From: an uncultured Porphyromonadaceae bacterium
GTDB lineage: Bacteria; Bacteroidota; Bacteroidia; Bacteroidales; Muribaculaceae
Length of the DNA stretch: 8,070 nucleotides
NCBI GenBank assembly: GCA_947176355.1
Contig: CAMWQY010000118.1
Span: forward strand, 1 to 8,070
Direction: 5' to 3'
The notes below the pieces were generated by a model that saw nothing but the letters and a program-made list of their open reading frames with translations, was not told the DNA's origin and did not search any database. The translations under genes were made by a program, and so were the position numbers. Shown here in pieces: positions 1-6,488 of this stretch. Every line of letters starts with the position of its first letter. Within the stretch, counting starts at the first letter, position 1.

Positions 1-333
1 ATTTCAGCAATGTCTGTTACAGGAGCATATTATGACATTCCTATGGGTCCGATTCAGCATCCTGGTAAAGAACGCGACACATTTATTGGTTTGACAAAAG
101 AAAGCTCTGCTATTGGTGAGAAGCTCGGAATTGATTTCGGCTGTGATATGGTCGAACATCATTTAAGTGTAGTGGATTCGCTTGATCCAGAAAGCACTGC
201 CTCAATGCAAAAAGATCTTAAAGCCGGCAATCAGAGTGAAATAAAAGGGCAACTATTTGACATAATCGCACTCGGTAAAGAATTAGGAGTTGCTACACCG
301 GTCTACGATACGGTAGTAAAGAAATTCCTCTAA
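1..333 (+). CDS. panE: 2-dehydropantoate 2-reductase, C-terminal part (gene runs in from the left edge)
   Basis: The frame is open from base 1, so the gene starts outside the window; 110 residues and the TAA stop are visible. The protein matches the all-helical C-terminal domain of ketopantoate reductase (ApbA_C), which closes over the substrate. The visible signs are the early 'PMGPIQHPGKERD' stretch, a run equivalent to 'KESSAIGEKLGI', the substrate-loop motif 'ASMQKDL' (counterpart of the family's SSM..D with its substrate-binding Ser), and the ending 'GVATPVYDTVVKKFL'. The enzyme reduces ketopantoate to pantoate with NADPH in cytoplasmic pantothenate/CoA synthesis. The NADPH-binding N-terminal half and catalytic Lys are outside the window, so a PanE-like paralogue of other specificity is possible. 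Nothing links it to its neighbours; 181 bp separate it from the toxin gene. Confidence 0.85.
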   Translation: MSAMSVTGAYYDIPMGPIQHPGKERDTFIGLTKESSAIGEKLGIDFGCDMVEHHLSVVDSLDPESTASMQKDLKAGNQSEIKGQLFDIIALGKELGVATPVYDTVVKKFL

Positions 334-458
334 CCTTTTTTGGTCGATTCTATGTTATTGTCCGATCAGATTCTTAAGGTATTGACTTATGTTAAGTTTT
401 TAGAAAATTTATTTGCCCAAATCTTATTTCCAATAGTTGAAATATGAATTAAGCAGAT

Positions 459-474
459 AGAACTTTTTAGTTCT
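459..474. promoter_or_regulatory. Palindrome upstream of the higBA promoter, candidate HigA operator
   Basis: AGAACT-TTTT-AGTTCT is a perfect 6-bp inverted repeat with a 4-nt spacer. It ends 5 bp before the TTG that fits a -33 element. HigA-type antitoxins commonly repress their own promoter by binding a palindrome nearby, so this is a reasonable operator candidate. The alternative is a weak transcript-ending hairpin for the upstream reductase gene, but the stem is short and the following bases are not a clean T run. Confidence 0.4.
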
Positions 475-479
475 TTCTC

Positions 480-510
480 TTGTTATTATTGAAAATATTG
501 ATTATATTTG
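480..510 (+). promoter_or_regulatory. Bacteroides-type promoter for the toxin-antitoxin pair
   Basis: TATATTTG at 503-510 fits the Bacteroidota -7 consensus TAnnTTTG. A TTG at 480-482 lies 20 nt upstream, the usual -33 spacing. The toxin ATG begins only 4 nt after the -7 box, so the transcript is predicted to be leaderless or nearly so. Confidence 0.65.
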
Positions 511-514
511 CACA

Positions 515-880
515 ATGGAAGAGAGTAATGATAATACAGCCAATATTCGTAGAATTTTTAGATCCTCTGATTTTGATGACTTTTATAGTTCTCTACCCTC
601 TAAGGTGAAGGACAAATTTGAATATGTTTTTCTTGTCGTACAGACTGTTTATAATGTGTCGACCAAATTCGTAAAGCATATTGAAAACACAGAACTTTAC
701 GAACTCAGAGTATCCGTAGGTACAAATGAATATAGGACAGTGCTCTTTGCCATTGATCACGATAATATTATAGAATCCACACGAATAATTCTTTTGAACG
801 GATTTCTTAAGAAATCATCGAAGGATTATAGAAAACAAATAGAAAAAGCAAGAACAATACTTAATAATTTACAGAAATGA
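515..880 (+). CDS. HigB-like toxin of the RelE/ParE superfamily (phage-derived Gp49-like)
   Basis: This 121-residue basic protein resembles the HigB/Gp49-like branch of RelE-type mRNA interferases, which cut mRNA on the ribosome when the antitoxin is lost. The family pattern is visible in order: an N-terminal 'FDDFYSSLP' helix, the central strand pair 'ELYELRVSVG' and 'EYRTVLFAID' with the conserved Arg residues, and the C-terminal 'ILLNGFLKKSSKDYRKQIEKA', matching the family's 'GF.KKs..tp..ei..A'. Its stop overlaps the start of the next gene as ATGA, with toxin first and antitoxin second, the HigBA order. The only Met codon is the first, so the start at 515 is fixed unless a non-ATG codon is used. 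That start sits immediately after the promoter -7 box and has no ribosome binding site. The family call is firm; toxicity is inferred. Confidence 0.82.
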   Translation: MEESNDNTANIRRIFRSSDFDDFYSSLPSKVKDKFEYVFLVVQTVYNVSTKFVKHIENTELYELRVSVGTNEYRTVLFAIDHDNIIESTRIILLNGFLKKSSKDYRKQIEKARTILNNLQK

Positions 881-1200
881 TACAATTAGATGAAGAAAAA
901 TTGGCTAAGCTTCCCACTACAAATCAACTCCTGGATGAGAAATACGGTTTTGATGGAACTCCTGAACGAGAGGAATTTAATGCTAAGGCCATAGCTTGGT
1001 ATTATGGTACTCTTTTACGCGATCGAAGAAAAGAATTAAAGCTTACTCAAAAGGAAGTCGCTGAAAAAATTGGGAGAGAACAAACTTATATTGCAAGAAT
1101 AGAGAGAGGAAAAGCAGATATGCAAATTTCAAGCTTTTTCCGAATAGCTGCAGTTCTGGGTATTCAGTTCATACCCTCATTTGTCTCCGTCATAAGATGA
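877..1200 (+). CDS. HigA-like antitoxin with a Cro/CI helix-turn-helix
   Basis: The 107-residue protein has an acidic, probably flexible N-terminus (about residues 1-40) and an HTH_3 domain. The recognition region is about residues 55-80: 'LTQKEVAEKIG', then 'QTYIARIERGKADM' and 'SSFFRIAAVLGI', a clear Cro/CI-type helix-turn-helix. It would bind and neutralise the toxin encoded just upstream and repress the shared promoter. The ATG overlaps the toxin stop (ATGA, 877-880), which suggests translational coupling and a fixed ratio of the two proteins. The last codons overlap, on the opposite strand, the truncated end of a Crp/Fnr-like remnant. The pair therefore lies directly against broken DNA, as expected if it arrived by insertion there. 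Confidence 0.85.
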   Translation: MIQLDEEKLAKLPTTNQLLDEKYGFDGTPEREEFNAKAIAWYYGTLLRDRRKELKLTQKEVAEKIGREQTYIARIERGKADMQISSFFRIAAVLGIQFIPSFVSVIR

Positions 1201-1536
1201 TTCAAAAGCCAATAATTCTGACGTTCCCGAAAGAAGATACGAGCAAATATCTGAAGCCAACAGATACAGGAAGCCCCCGGCACAATATTCGCACCGAGAG
1301 CTTCCATTCTTGCATGAAAAACTAATAGGTTCGCTGAGATTCCCATTCCTTGTGAAGCCTCCCAAAACAATCCACCCAAAAATCTATCACTTCGCCAGAA
1401 CGCGCAAAGTATTCGCCCCGACTAAACAGTCGCCGCTCACCGAATTTCTCAAACACTTCCTTGCAGAGTGAGAAATCAAAATGAATCTCATTGAATTTTT
1501 CAATACTTGCCATAGTAGTTGTAAATCCTTGTCCAT
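1177..1536 (-). pseudogene. Truncated, frameshifted Crp/Fnr-like regulator (cyclic-nucleotide-binding domain only)
   Basis: Three reading frames have to be joined. From ATG 1536 the first frame gives 'MDKDLQLLWQVLK'. After a shift near the T run at 1496-1500 the next frame gives 'NEIHFDFSLCKEVFEKFGE' and 'SRGEYFARSGEVIDF', the start of a cNMP-binding beta-roll of the kind seen in Bacteroidales Crp/Fnr regulators. After a second shift near 1375-1382 the frame ending at 1177 continues with 'WIVLGGFTR', the next strand of the roll. The remainder, ending 'ELLAFESSYDGDK', is poorly conserved. The C-terminal winged-helix DNA-binding domain is absent, so about half the expected ~200 residues is missing. 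The start lies 10 nt after the BlaI-like stop, making it the last gene of the operon. Its 3' end overlaps the end of higA by 24 bp on the other strand. Family assignment is good; a functional product is very unlikely. Confidence 0.65.
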
Positions 1537-1546
1537 AAGTGGATGA

Positions 1547-1857
1547 TCATTCCCATAATTTAATTTCTTTTAGAAATAATTTGAAAGAATTACTACCACC
1601 ATTAAAGAATATTTTCTTTATTGATTCAAATATACATAGAAGATAATCAGACTTATCGATTTTGGAAGCATATAAATACGGTTTGTACCCATGGACATTA
1701 GCTAAGTATCCCAGTCGCTCAAGTTCTCTTACTACGGTTGAGACTGTATTGTAGTGTAGATTTTCTCCAATTTTAACGTGTATCTGGTTCACAGTCATTG
1801 GCCCATTTCCCATATTATAGCCATTACCTGTTCTTGTCTGTTTGATAACCGTTTCAT
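1547..1857 (-). pseudogene. BlaI/MecI-family repressor interrupted by one frameshift
   Basis: From ATG 1855-1857 the first frame reads 'MKRLSNRQEQVMAIIWEMG' and stops almost at once (TGA). The other frame continues from 'PMTVNQIHVKIG' through 'YNTVSTVVRELERLGYLA', 'PYLYASKIDKSDYL' and 'FFNGGSNSFKLFLKEIKL'. Together they make a nearly complete BlaI/MecI/CopY winged-helix repressor of about 104 residues: the helix-turn-helix with the 'TVSTVVRELE' recognition helix, the wing, and the start of the dimerisation helices. The shift falls at about 1801-1811, and one extra base next to the GGG (minus strand) restores 'WEMGPMTV'. The start overlaps the barrel-gene stop as ATGA, which fixes it. Classical BlaI proteins are inactivated by the sensor protease BlaR1, but no such gene is visible here. 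Either this copy is dead or the missing base is a sequence error. Confidence 0.75.
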
Positions 1858-4187
1858 TCCGTGCTGAATCTTGAATTGTCTGTATTCTTTTCAATTCTCG
1901 GGGCTCTGAATCCTTTTCCTGAGTTGAATTTATAAGTCACTCCAATTTTTGCCGTCATATAAGTTTTCGATGATGTAAAACGGTTATAGCCTGATGATTC
2001 AGTTCTTATTTTACTTTTTCGTTGCATCATGTTCTCAATACCAACTGATACAGCCCAGTGTTTTCCAAACTGTTTCTGTAAGGCCGGATTAAGATTCAGA
2101 ATCGGGAATACAGTGATGTTGCCAATCTTCATTTTTGAGTTATAGAAGCAACTCATCGTGAGATTGAAGTCTTTTGGCAATAAAAATGTGGTGCTTGCAA
2201 CAAGCTGAAGATAACCGAAAGTATCAAAGGAATCCTTGTCAGAGAGTTTCTGAGAGGTTATCATATATGTCAGACTTGAATATAGATTCCACCACTTGGT
2301 GATATTAATGAATCCGTCTCCATGAATGAAGATGTTACGGTCTTTCCCTTCGTTATCCCAAGTAAGATACAGTCTTTCCGGATAATCCGGATTCGAGACG
2401 AACATTTGCCTTATAGGATTGTCAGTCATTGAGTATCCGGCGGCTATCGTAAATCTGCCTGCAAGGACGAAATCAAGGCTGACCGCATCTGTGAAACTTG
2501 GTGTAAGACTTGTGTTGCCGACGGTATACGTATAGTCGGAGACTTGTCTGACAACCGGATTCAGCGACTGGAATGAAGGACGCCGTATGTTTCTGTAATA
2601 TCCCATAGCCACAGTGTAATTACCTTTTTCAGTGAGACTATATGATACGTTTGCATTAGGGAAAAGGTCGAAACGGTCATAATTTGCCACACCTCCGTCT
2701 GTCCCGGAATATTCTCCACGTATTCCGGCTTTGAATTTCCATCTTCCGGCGCTGCCATTTGCAGTGGCATATACGGCTGCAATATTCTCGTCATACGATG
2801 TGTCATAATCAAATCGGGGATTTATAAGCCATGTTCCGTCTTTGAAAAATCTATGGAACGAATTGTTTGAGACATCGTTGAGAGTATATTTGGCACCGAC
2901 ATTGAGATTCCAGTCCGGATTGAGCACCTTGCGGAACGATAGTTCTGTCACAAATACATTGTATCTGTTACGGCTGTCAGTCCTGTAGACTGAGTCATTG
3001 GGTAAATAGGACCAACTCATTACATTATCTTCGTTAACAGAAGAACTCTGATAGTTGTAATTTGAGATCAGTTTCAACACTGAACCTTTATTGTCAGTTG
3101 AGTGAGACCAATTTAACGCAACACTGAAATTATGAAACATATCATGACTGTTATATGAGCCGGATGTACAGCCATTAAAGTCAGGTCTTAACATATTGGT
3201 TCGGGAGTTTTACAGGTGGCTGGATTTGTTGGGATTGTAGTCAAACTGAAGACCGATTTTATCTCTGTCGGTCGGCTCATAAAATATGCCAAGAGACATA
3301 TTCCCTTGAATAGCTTTATTCTTACGATGAGCCATGCCTGTCATATCCTGAGACGCGGCCGAATTGGTCGTTTCTTCATGAGAGATATATTTCTCCGATG
3401 GGCTGCCGTTTACGTTGCCGTTGAGGTTCATTGTCCAACGCCCTGTATGCAGACCAATATTTACAAAAGGATTTATCCATTGTTTATACTCTCCTGCTGT
3501 CAAGTTCAGCCCGGCAGATCCATTGATGCCATCGACACGATTGCGTTTCAAATTTATTCTGATAACGCCGCCGGAAGAATCGGCGCTGTATTCAGCACCG
3601 GCTTTGGGAATAATCTCGATTGTAGCGATAGATGACGATTGGATAGATTTCAGATATGACATAAGCTGATTTCCGGACATATTTACTTTACGGTCATCAA
3701 TATAGACTGTAGTACCACCTTGTCCATAAATTGACAACATATCATCGGTAGCCCATACTCCTGGAGCCGTTTTCAACAGTTCCTGAGCATCCTTATTGGC
3801 AGATAGCGGATTTGCAGCTACATTCAAGACAATACGGTCTGCCTCTCTTCGTATCAGAGGTGCCTTTACAACAACCTCCTGCAATGTGGTTGAAGTCTGT
3901 CTTAGAACGATTCTACCCATATCAGATTGTATGTGAGAAAGCACAACATCATCATATCCTATAAATGACACTCTGATTTTATTACAATCAGGCCCGACTT
4001 CAATACTGAAGTTTCCGGAAGCGTCTGTCACTCCACCGCCAACAACTGAATCAGTCGCAAATGCTGTGACATTGGCAAATTCAACAGGTATTGAGTCTGT
4101 GTCGGTTACTATACCATTAATCTCCTTTGCCGTCACTGCCGGTAAAAAGCAGAAAAATAATCCAAGAATTATGAGTGTGCGTTTCAT
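1854..4187 (-). pseudogene. TonB-receptor-like outer-membrane beta-barrel protein with an in-frame TAA
   Basis: ATG 4185-4187 opens a 778-codon frame broken by a single TAA at 3210-3212 (codon 326) and otherwise open to TGA 1854-1856. In order: signal peptide (about residues 1-20, 'LGLFFCFLPAVTA'); a carboxypeptidase-regulatory-like domain (about 22-100, 'INGIVTDTDSIPVEFANV'); a plug domain (about 105-215, 'LQEVVVKAPLIRREADRIVL', 'LLKTAPGVWATDD', 'TVYIDDRKV', 'EYSADSSGGVIRI'); then a long barrel ending 'TAKIGVTYKFNSGKGF'. This is the OMP_b-brl_3 layout found in many Bacteroidota outer-membrane proteins, and about 777 residues is a normal length. The TAA falls early in the barrel at 'NPNKSSHL*NSRTN' with no frame change; a Gln CAA is one step away. 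Start choice: this ATG overlaps the lipoprotein stop (ATGA) and directly precedes the signal peptide; an upstream ATG at 4268 would add an unlikely leader. Without readthrough only a barrel-less fragment would be made. The substrate is unknown. Confidence 0.82.
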
Positions 4188-4927
4188 CTCTTTCTGATTT
4201 TTTGTTCTTGTCCGATTTTGTAATTGGCAAAAGCTCTTGCCCGTCGTATTTCCACCTGGTGTGCCCATAATTCAATGTCTCGCATGAACTTACTCACATC
4301 ATAAACCACAGAAAAAGACCGACGATGCGTCTCTTTGACATTCATTTTTTCTGTGGACTTATTGCGCGACTGGAATACGGTAATCTGTGCTATCGGAGTG
4401 TCGCCGTAGTCATAGAAATCGACAATAAGAAACTGTTTCTTCCTCTTATTAAAATATGTGTATGTGTACATTTCAGTCGTACTCCTCGTCCAATCTTCAA
4501 TATCACCTTCGTTTACCCACATAGTGAATGGCTTTTCATCCGACATTGGGGATGATACTGAAGATGGTCTCAAAGGTGACATGGCTCGTTTCGGTTTCAC
4601 GAACATTGTTAACATTTCAGGGGCATAGAAAAGAATCTCTGCACTGTCAAGACGTGTCGTATGCAGTATATCAGCAAGGAAGCCGTCCATTCCGGGATAT
4701 TTGGCTACTGAGTCTGACGACGACACAATCGTCAAAGGGTCTGGAATAAGCACATTCCCGAATGTCATGCGATAAGTCGTGTCCTTGTCTATTATCTGAC
4801 CGTAATAGTCGCTCACGCTCCATTCGCGATTTGCGAAGACGAGACCCTTAGGTGATGAGCAGCTCGCTAAGAGCATAATCATCAAGGCTATGCTCAAGGT
4901 GTGTCTGATGGATAATATCTGTTTCAT
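4184..4927 (-). CDS. Exported lipoprotein of unknown function, first gene of the operon
   Basis: This is a 247-residue protein with a type II signal peptide: basic 'MKQILSIRHT', a hydrophobic core, and the lipobox L-A-S-C with the lipidated Cys at residue 23, followed by Ser-Ser. A Ser after the Cys does not suggest retention in the inner membrane, so an outer-membrane location is plausible. I recognise no domain. The middle (about 105-135) is rich in Ser, Pro and basic residues ('PLRPSSVSSPMSDEKPF'); after it comes a probable beta-rich stretch ('TEMYTYTYFNKRKKQFLIVDFYDYGDTPIAQITVF'-like, about 150-185), and the end is strongly basic. Its stop overlaps the start of the barrel gene as ATGA, so the two are translationally coupled and likely act together at the outer membrane. 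No lesion is visible. The start at 4927 is supported by the signal peptide and a nearby AGAAG. Confidence 0.8.
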   Translation of the reverse strand: MKQILSIRHTLSIALMIMLLASCSSPKGLVFANREWSVSDYYGQIIDKDTTYRMTFGNVLIPDPLTIVSSSDSVAKYPGMDGFLADILHTTRLDSAEILFYAPEMLTMFVKPKRAMSPLRPSSVSSPMSDEKPFTMWVNEGDIEDWTRSTTEMYTYTYFNKRKKQFLIVDFYDYGDTPIAQITVFQSRNKSTEKMNVKETHRRSFSVVYDVSKFMRDIELWAHQVEIRRARAFANYKIGQEQKIRKR

Positions 4928-4951
4928 ATCTTCTGAGATTTATTTCTGATG

Positions 4952-4959
4952 CAAAGTTA
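4952..4959 (-). promoter_or_regulatory. Possible -7 box for the lipoprotein operon
   Basis: CAAAGTTA on the + strand reads TAACTTTG on the minus strand, which matches TAnnTTTG. It lies 24 bp upstream of the lipoprotein ATG. No convincing -33 element is seen 19-21 nt further up, so the call is tentative. The rest of the 190-bp gap between this operon and the TlpA-like gene (4928-5117) shows no gene or clear terminator. Confidence 0.45.
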
Positions 4960-5117
4960 GGTCGCAAACTAATCCAATAGTCTTAGTTGAGCCAATCAGT
5001 GTCAAGGATGCAACTGCCATATAAAATCTTTTTGTCATAACTGTTATATCGTAACTTTTTTATGTATTTGGCTTTTCTAAGTATTAATATGAAGTAAAAG
5101 ACTTGACTACTATTCCA

Positions 5118-6266
5118 TTAATCGTGCTCGCTATTAGTATTTAGAATAGAGCTCATTTTCTGTATCAACTCTCCTGTAGCGTAACCTACCCAGATGTCTT
5201 TTATTATGCCATCTGGTGATATTAATACGAAAGTAGGCAACAAGCCCGTTCCCAATCTTCTGTAAATGCCGTAGTTTTCCTTTCCTTCATTCCAGTTGTT
5301 TCCTATCAAATGGAATTTTTCTGATGCCTTACGCCACATGTTCTCAGTATCTATTGACAGACTGACAAGCTCAAGTATCTCGGGATAGTTCTGCTTAAGC
5401 TCACGAAGTTCGGGTATAGCCCGTATGCATGCGCCGCATCCTGAATTCCAGAAATCAACCAGACACCATTTCCCTTCAAATTCTGAAAAGCCATGCTTTT
5501 TTCCTTCAGGATCAAAGAATTCGATATCTGGAATCCTATCTCCAATTCCTATATGGGAACCAGGATAAAGATAACCATACAATGCTCTCCCTTTCGGCGT
5601 TTTCTTTATGGAGTCATTGAGATTTGCGTACAGCGCATTCATGTCTTCAGAAGTGATCTTGCTATATCGTGCAAACTCAATTGCCTTATCCATCCATACT
5701 GTACCTACGGGACGAGTCTTTAGAAGTTCCAGATCTCGTAGGTATATCAAAGACTTGATGGAATCGTTCTTATGAGTGTATTCGTCATTATTTCCCGACT
5801 TCTGGTATTCCATCTTTGCCTTCTGGATTTCAGTCCAGAGGTCCTTACTATTGTCTATGTACAGATCATACTCCGCTTGTTCCGGCACACTGCTCTTGAT
5901 AGGCCAGGTATATGTGAAACGGTCTATGGCATCGATTTCCACTGTTGCCCCTGGAGTCAGGTACAGCCGGTGTGCCATTGATGGGAATGCATAATAGTCA
6001 AACATAAGTGTGCCTATTGTCAAACCATCTCCTACAGGCATTTCAAACCTGAAATGACCGTTTTCGATTGTGTCGGTCGCCACAAAGTCATAGTGTCCAT
6101 CTTCAAATTTGAGTAATATTACTGTTACCCCTTCCGGCAAAATATCACCATGACCTGAGACTACTGCTATTCCTATATTTGAATCTTTCATTTCTGCTGA
6201 GCATGTTCCTGCATTGCACATTACCATTATTGCAATTGCATAAAGAATCTTTTTCATATCTTTCAT
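5118..6266 (-). CDS. TlpA/thioredoxin-like envelope thiol oxidoreductase with a DUF4369-type N-terminus
   Basis: This is a 382-residue exported protein. Residues 1-24 form a signal peptide, probably cleaved after 'TCSA'. The Cys residues there lack a proper lipobox. Residues about 30-115 look like the beta-sandwich domain (DUF4369) that precedes many Bacteroidota TlpA proteins, with 'VTVILLKFEDGHYDF', 'TIENGHFRFEMP' and 'LTPGATVEID'. Residues about 130-235 are helical and charged. The thioredoxin-like fold starts near 240: 'IGDRIPDIEFFDPEG', 'GKWCLVDFWNSGCGACIRAI' with the active-site CGAC at 277-280, and the cis-Pro loop 'GLLPTF' with Pro344. Both active-site cysteines and the cis-Pro are present, so redox activity is expected, most likely disulfide reduction in the periplasm. 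The gene is divergent from the ThiF-like gene and downstream of one of the twin palindromes. ATG 6264-6266 is preferred over the ATG at 6257 because AGGAA lies just upstream. The partner protein is unknown. Confidence 0.88.
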   Translation of the reverse strand: MKDMKKILYAIAIMVMCNAGTCSAEMKDSNIGIAVVSGHGDILPEGVTVILLKFEDGHYDFVATDTIENGHFRFEMPVGDGLTIGTLMFDYYAFPSMAHRLYLTPGATVEIDAIDRFTYTWPIKSSVPEQAEYDLYIDNSKDLWTEIQKAKMEYQKSGNNDEYTHKNDSIKSLIYLRDLELLKTRPVGTVWMDKAIEFARYSKITSEDMNALYANLNDSIKKTPKGRALYGYLYPGSHIGIGDRIPDIEFFDPEGKKHGFSEFEGKWCLVDFWNSGCGACIRAIPELRELKQNYPEILELVSLSIDTENMWRKASEKFHLIGNNWNEGKENYGIYRRLGTGLLPTFVLISPDGIIKDIWVGYATGELIQKMSSILNTNSEHD

Positions 6267-6333
6267 TGGTTCCTATTATTTATTGAAATAATCCTTGAAT
6301 TTTGAGAATCTGCTTTCTCCTTTGATTTTCACA

Positions 6334-6341
6334 GCAAATTT
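6334..6341 (-). promoter_or_regulatory. -7 box for the TlpA-like gene
   Basis: CAAATTTA reads TAAATTTG on the minus strand, a full match to TAnnTTTG, and lies 67 bp upstream of the ATG at 6266. The left palindrome (6364-6381) starts 22 bp behind it, just upstream of or overlapping the expected -33 position. A separate TTTG at the correct spacing is not obvious. Confidence 0.55.
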
Positions 6342-6363
6342 AATCTAAAATTGCTTAAATGGC

Positions 6364-6381
6364 TGCACACAAAAGTGTGCA
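6364..6381. promoter_or_regulatory. Left copy of an 18-bp palindromic operator candidate
   Basis: TGCACACAAAAGTGTGCA: 7-bp arms TGCACAC/GTGTGCA around AAAA. It lies on the upstream side of the TlpA-like promoter, about where an activator or a -33-blocking repressor would bind. It is identical over all 18 bp to the copy at 6424-6441, and the similarity ends at the palindrome borders. That fits a protein binding site better than a duplication. Confidence 0.7.
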
Positions 6382-6417
6382 AATGAGGATAAAGTATTCA
6401 TAATCTGAGAACAAGGA

Positions 6418-6425
6418 TATATTTG
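6418..6425 (+). promoter_or_regulatory. Possible -7 box for the ThiF-like gene, overlapping the right palindrome
   Basis: TATATTTG matches TAnnTTTG and its last two bases are the first two of the right palindrome. Transcription would start inside the palindrome and give a leader of about 55-60 nt. A second match, TAATTTTG at 6463-6470, would give a leader of about 12 nt, with the palindrome then over the -33 zone. The sequence does not show which is used. Confidence 0.45.
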
Positions 6426-6441
6426 CACACAAAAGTGTGCA
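6424..6441. promoter_or_regulatory. Right copy of the 18-bp palindromic operator candidate
   Basis: This is the second exact copy of TGCACACAAAAGTGTGCA, starting 60 bp after the first. It covers either the start point of a promoter at 6418 or the -33 zone of a promoter at 6463, so a bound protein would be expected to block transcription of the ThiF-like gene. Confidence 0.7.
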
Positions 6442-6462
6442 CGATTTTCGTAAGAAAAAGGA

Positions 6463-6470
6463 TAATTTTG
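6463..6470 (+). promoter_or_regulatory. Alternative -7 box for the ThiF-like gene
   Basis: TAATTTTG matches TAnnTTTG and lies 18 bp upstream of the ATG at 6489. No TTTG is seen 19-21 nt upstream; that position falls at the right edge of the palindrome, which might suit an activator-dependent promoter. Confidence 0.45.
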
Positions 6471-6488
6471 CCCTATATAAATGAAGTT

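Noticed and set aside
1801..1811. Programmed -1 frameshifting in the BlaI-like gene
   Set aside because: No X XXY YYZ slippery heptamer lies in the zero frame at the shift point, and other genes nearby have ordinary frameshifts too.
1858..1894. TTG start at 1894 for the BlaI-like frame
   Set aside because: The true N-terminus ('MKRLSNRQEQVMAIIWEMG') is in another frame from ATG 1857, which overlaps the preceding stop as ATGA.
3216..3635. 139-codon open frame on the + strand
   Set aside because: It lies antisense to well-conserved plug and barrel coding sequence, has no promoter or recognisable domain, and shows the composition of a shadow frame.
4188..4268. Upstream ATG at 4268 for the barrel gene
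   Set aside because: It would put 27 hydrophilic residues before a clear signal peptide and overlap the lipoprotein gene by 85 bp; ATG 4187 with ATGA coupling is far better.
5041..5060. GTTA-TATCG-TAAC followed by a T run on the + strand
   Set aside because: The 4-bp stem is too weak, and transcription on both sides runs the other way.
6423..6488. TTG start at 6423 adding 22 residues to the ThiF-like protein
   Set aside because: The codon lies at the edge of the right palindrome and inside a -7 box match; the extra residues resemble no ThiF N-terminus, and ATG 6489 is available.
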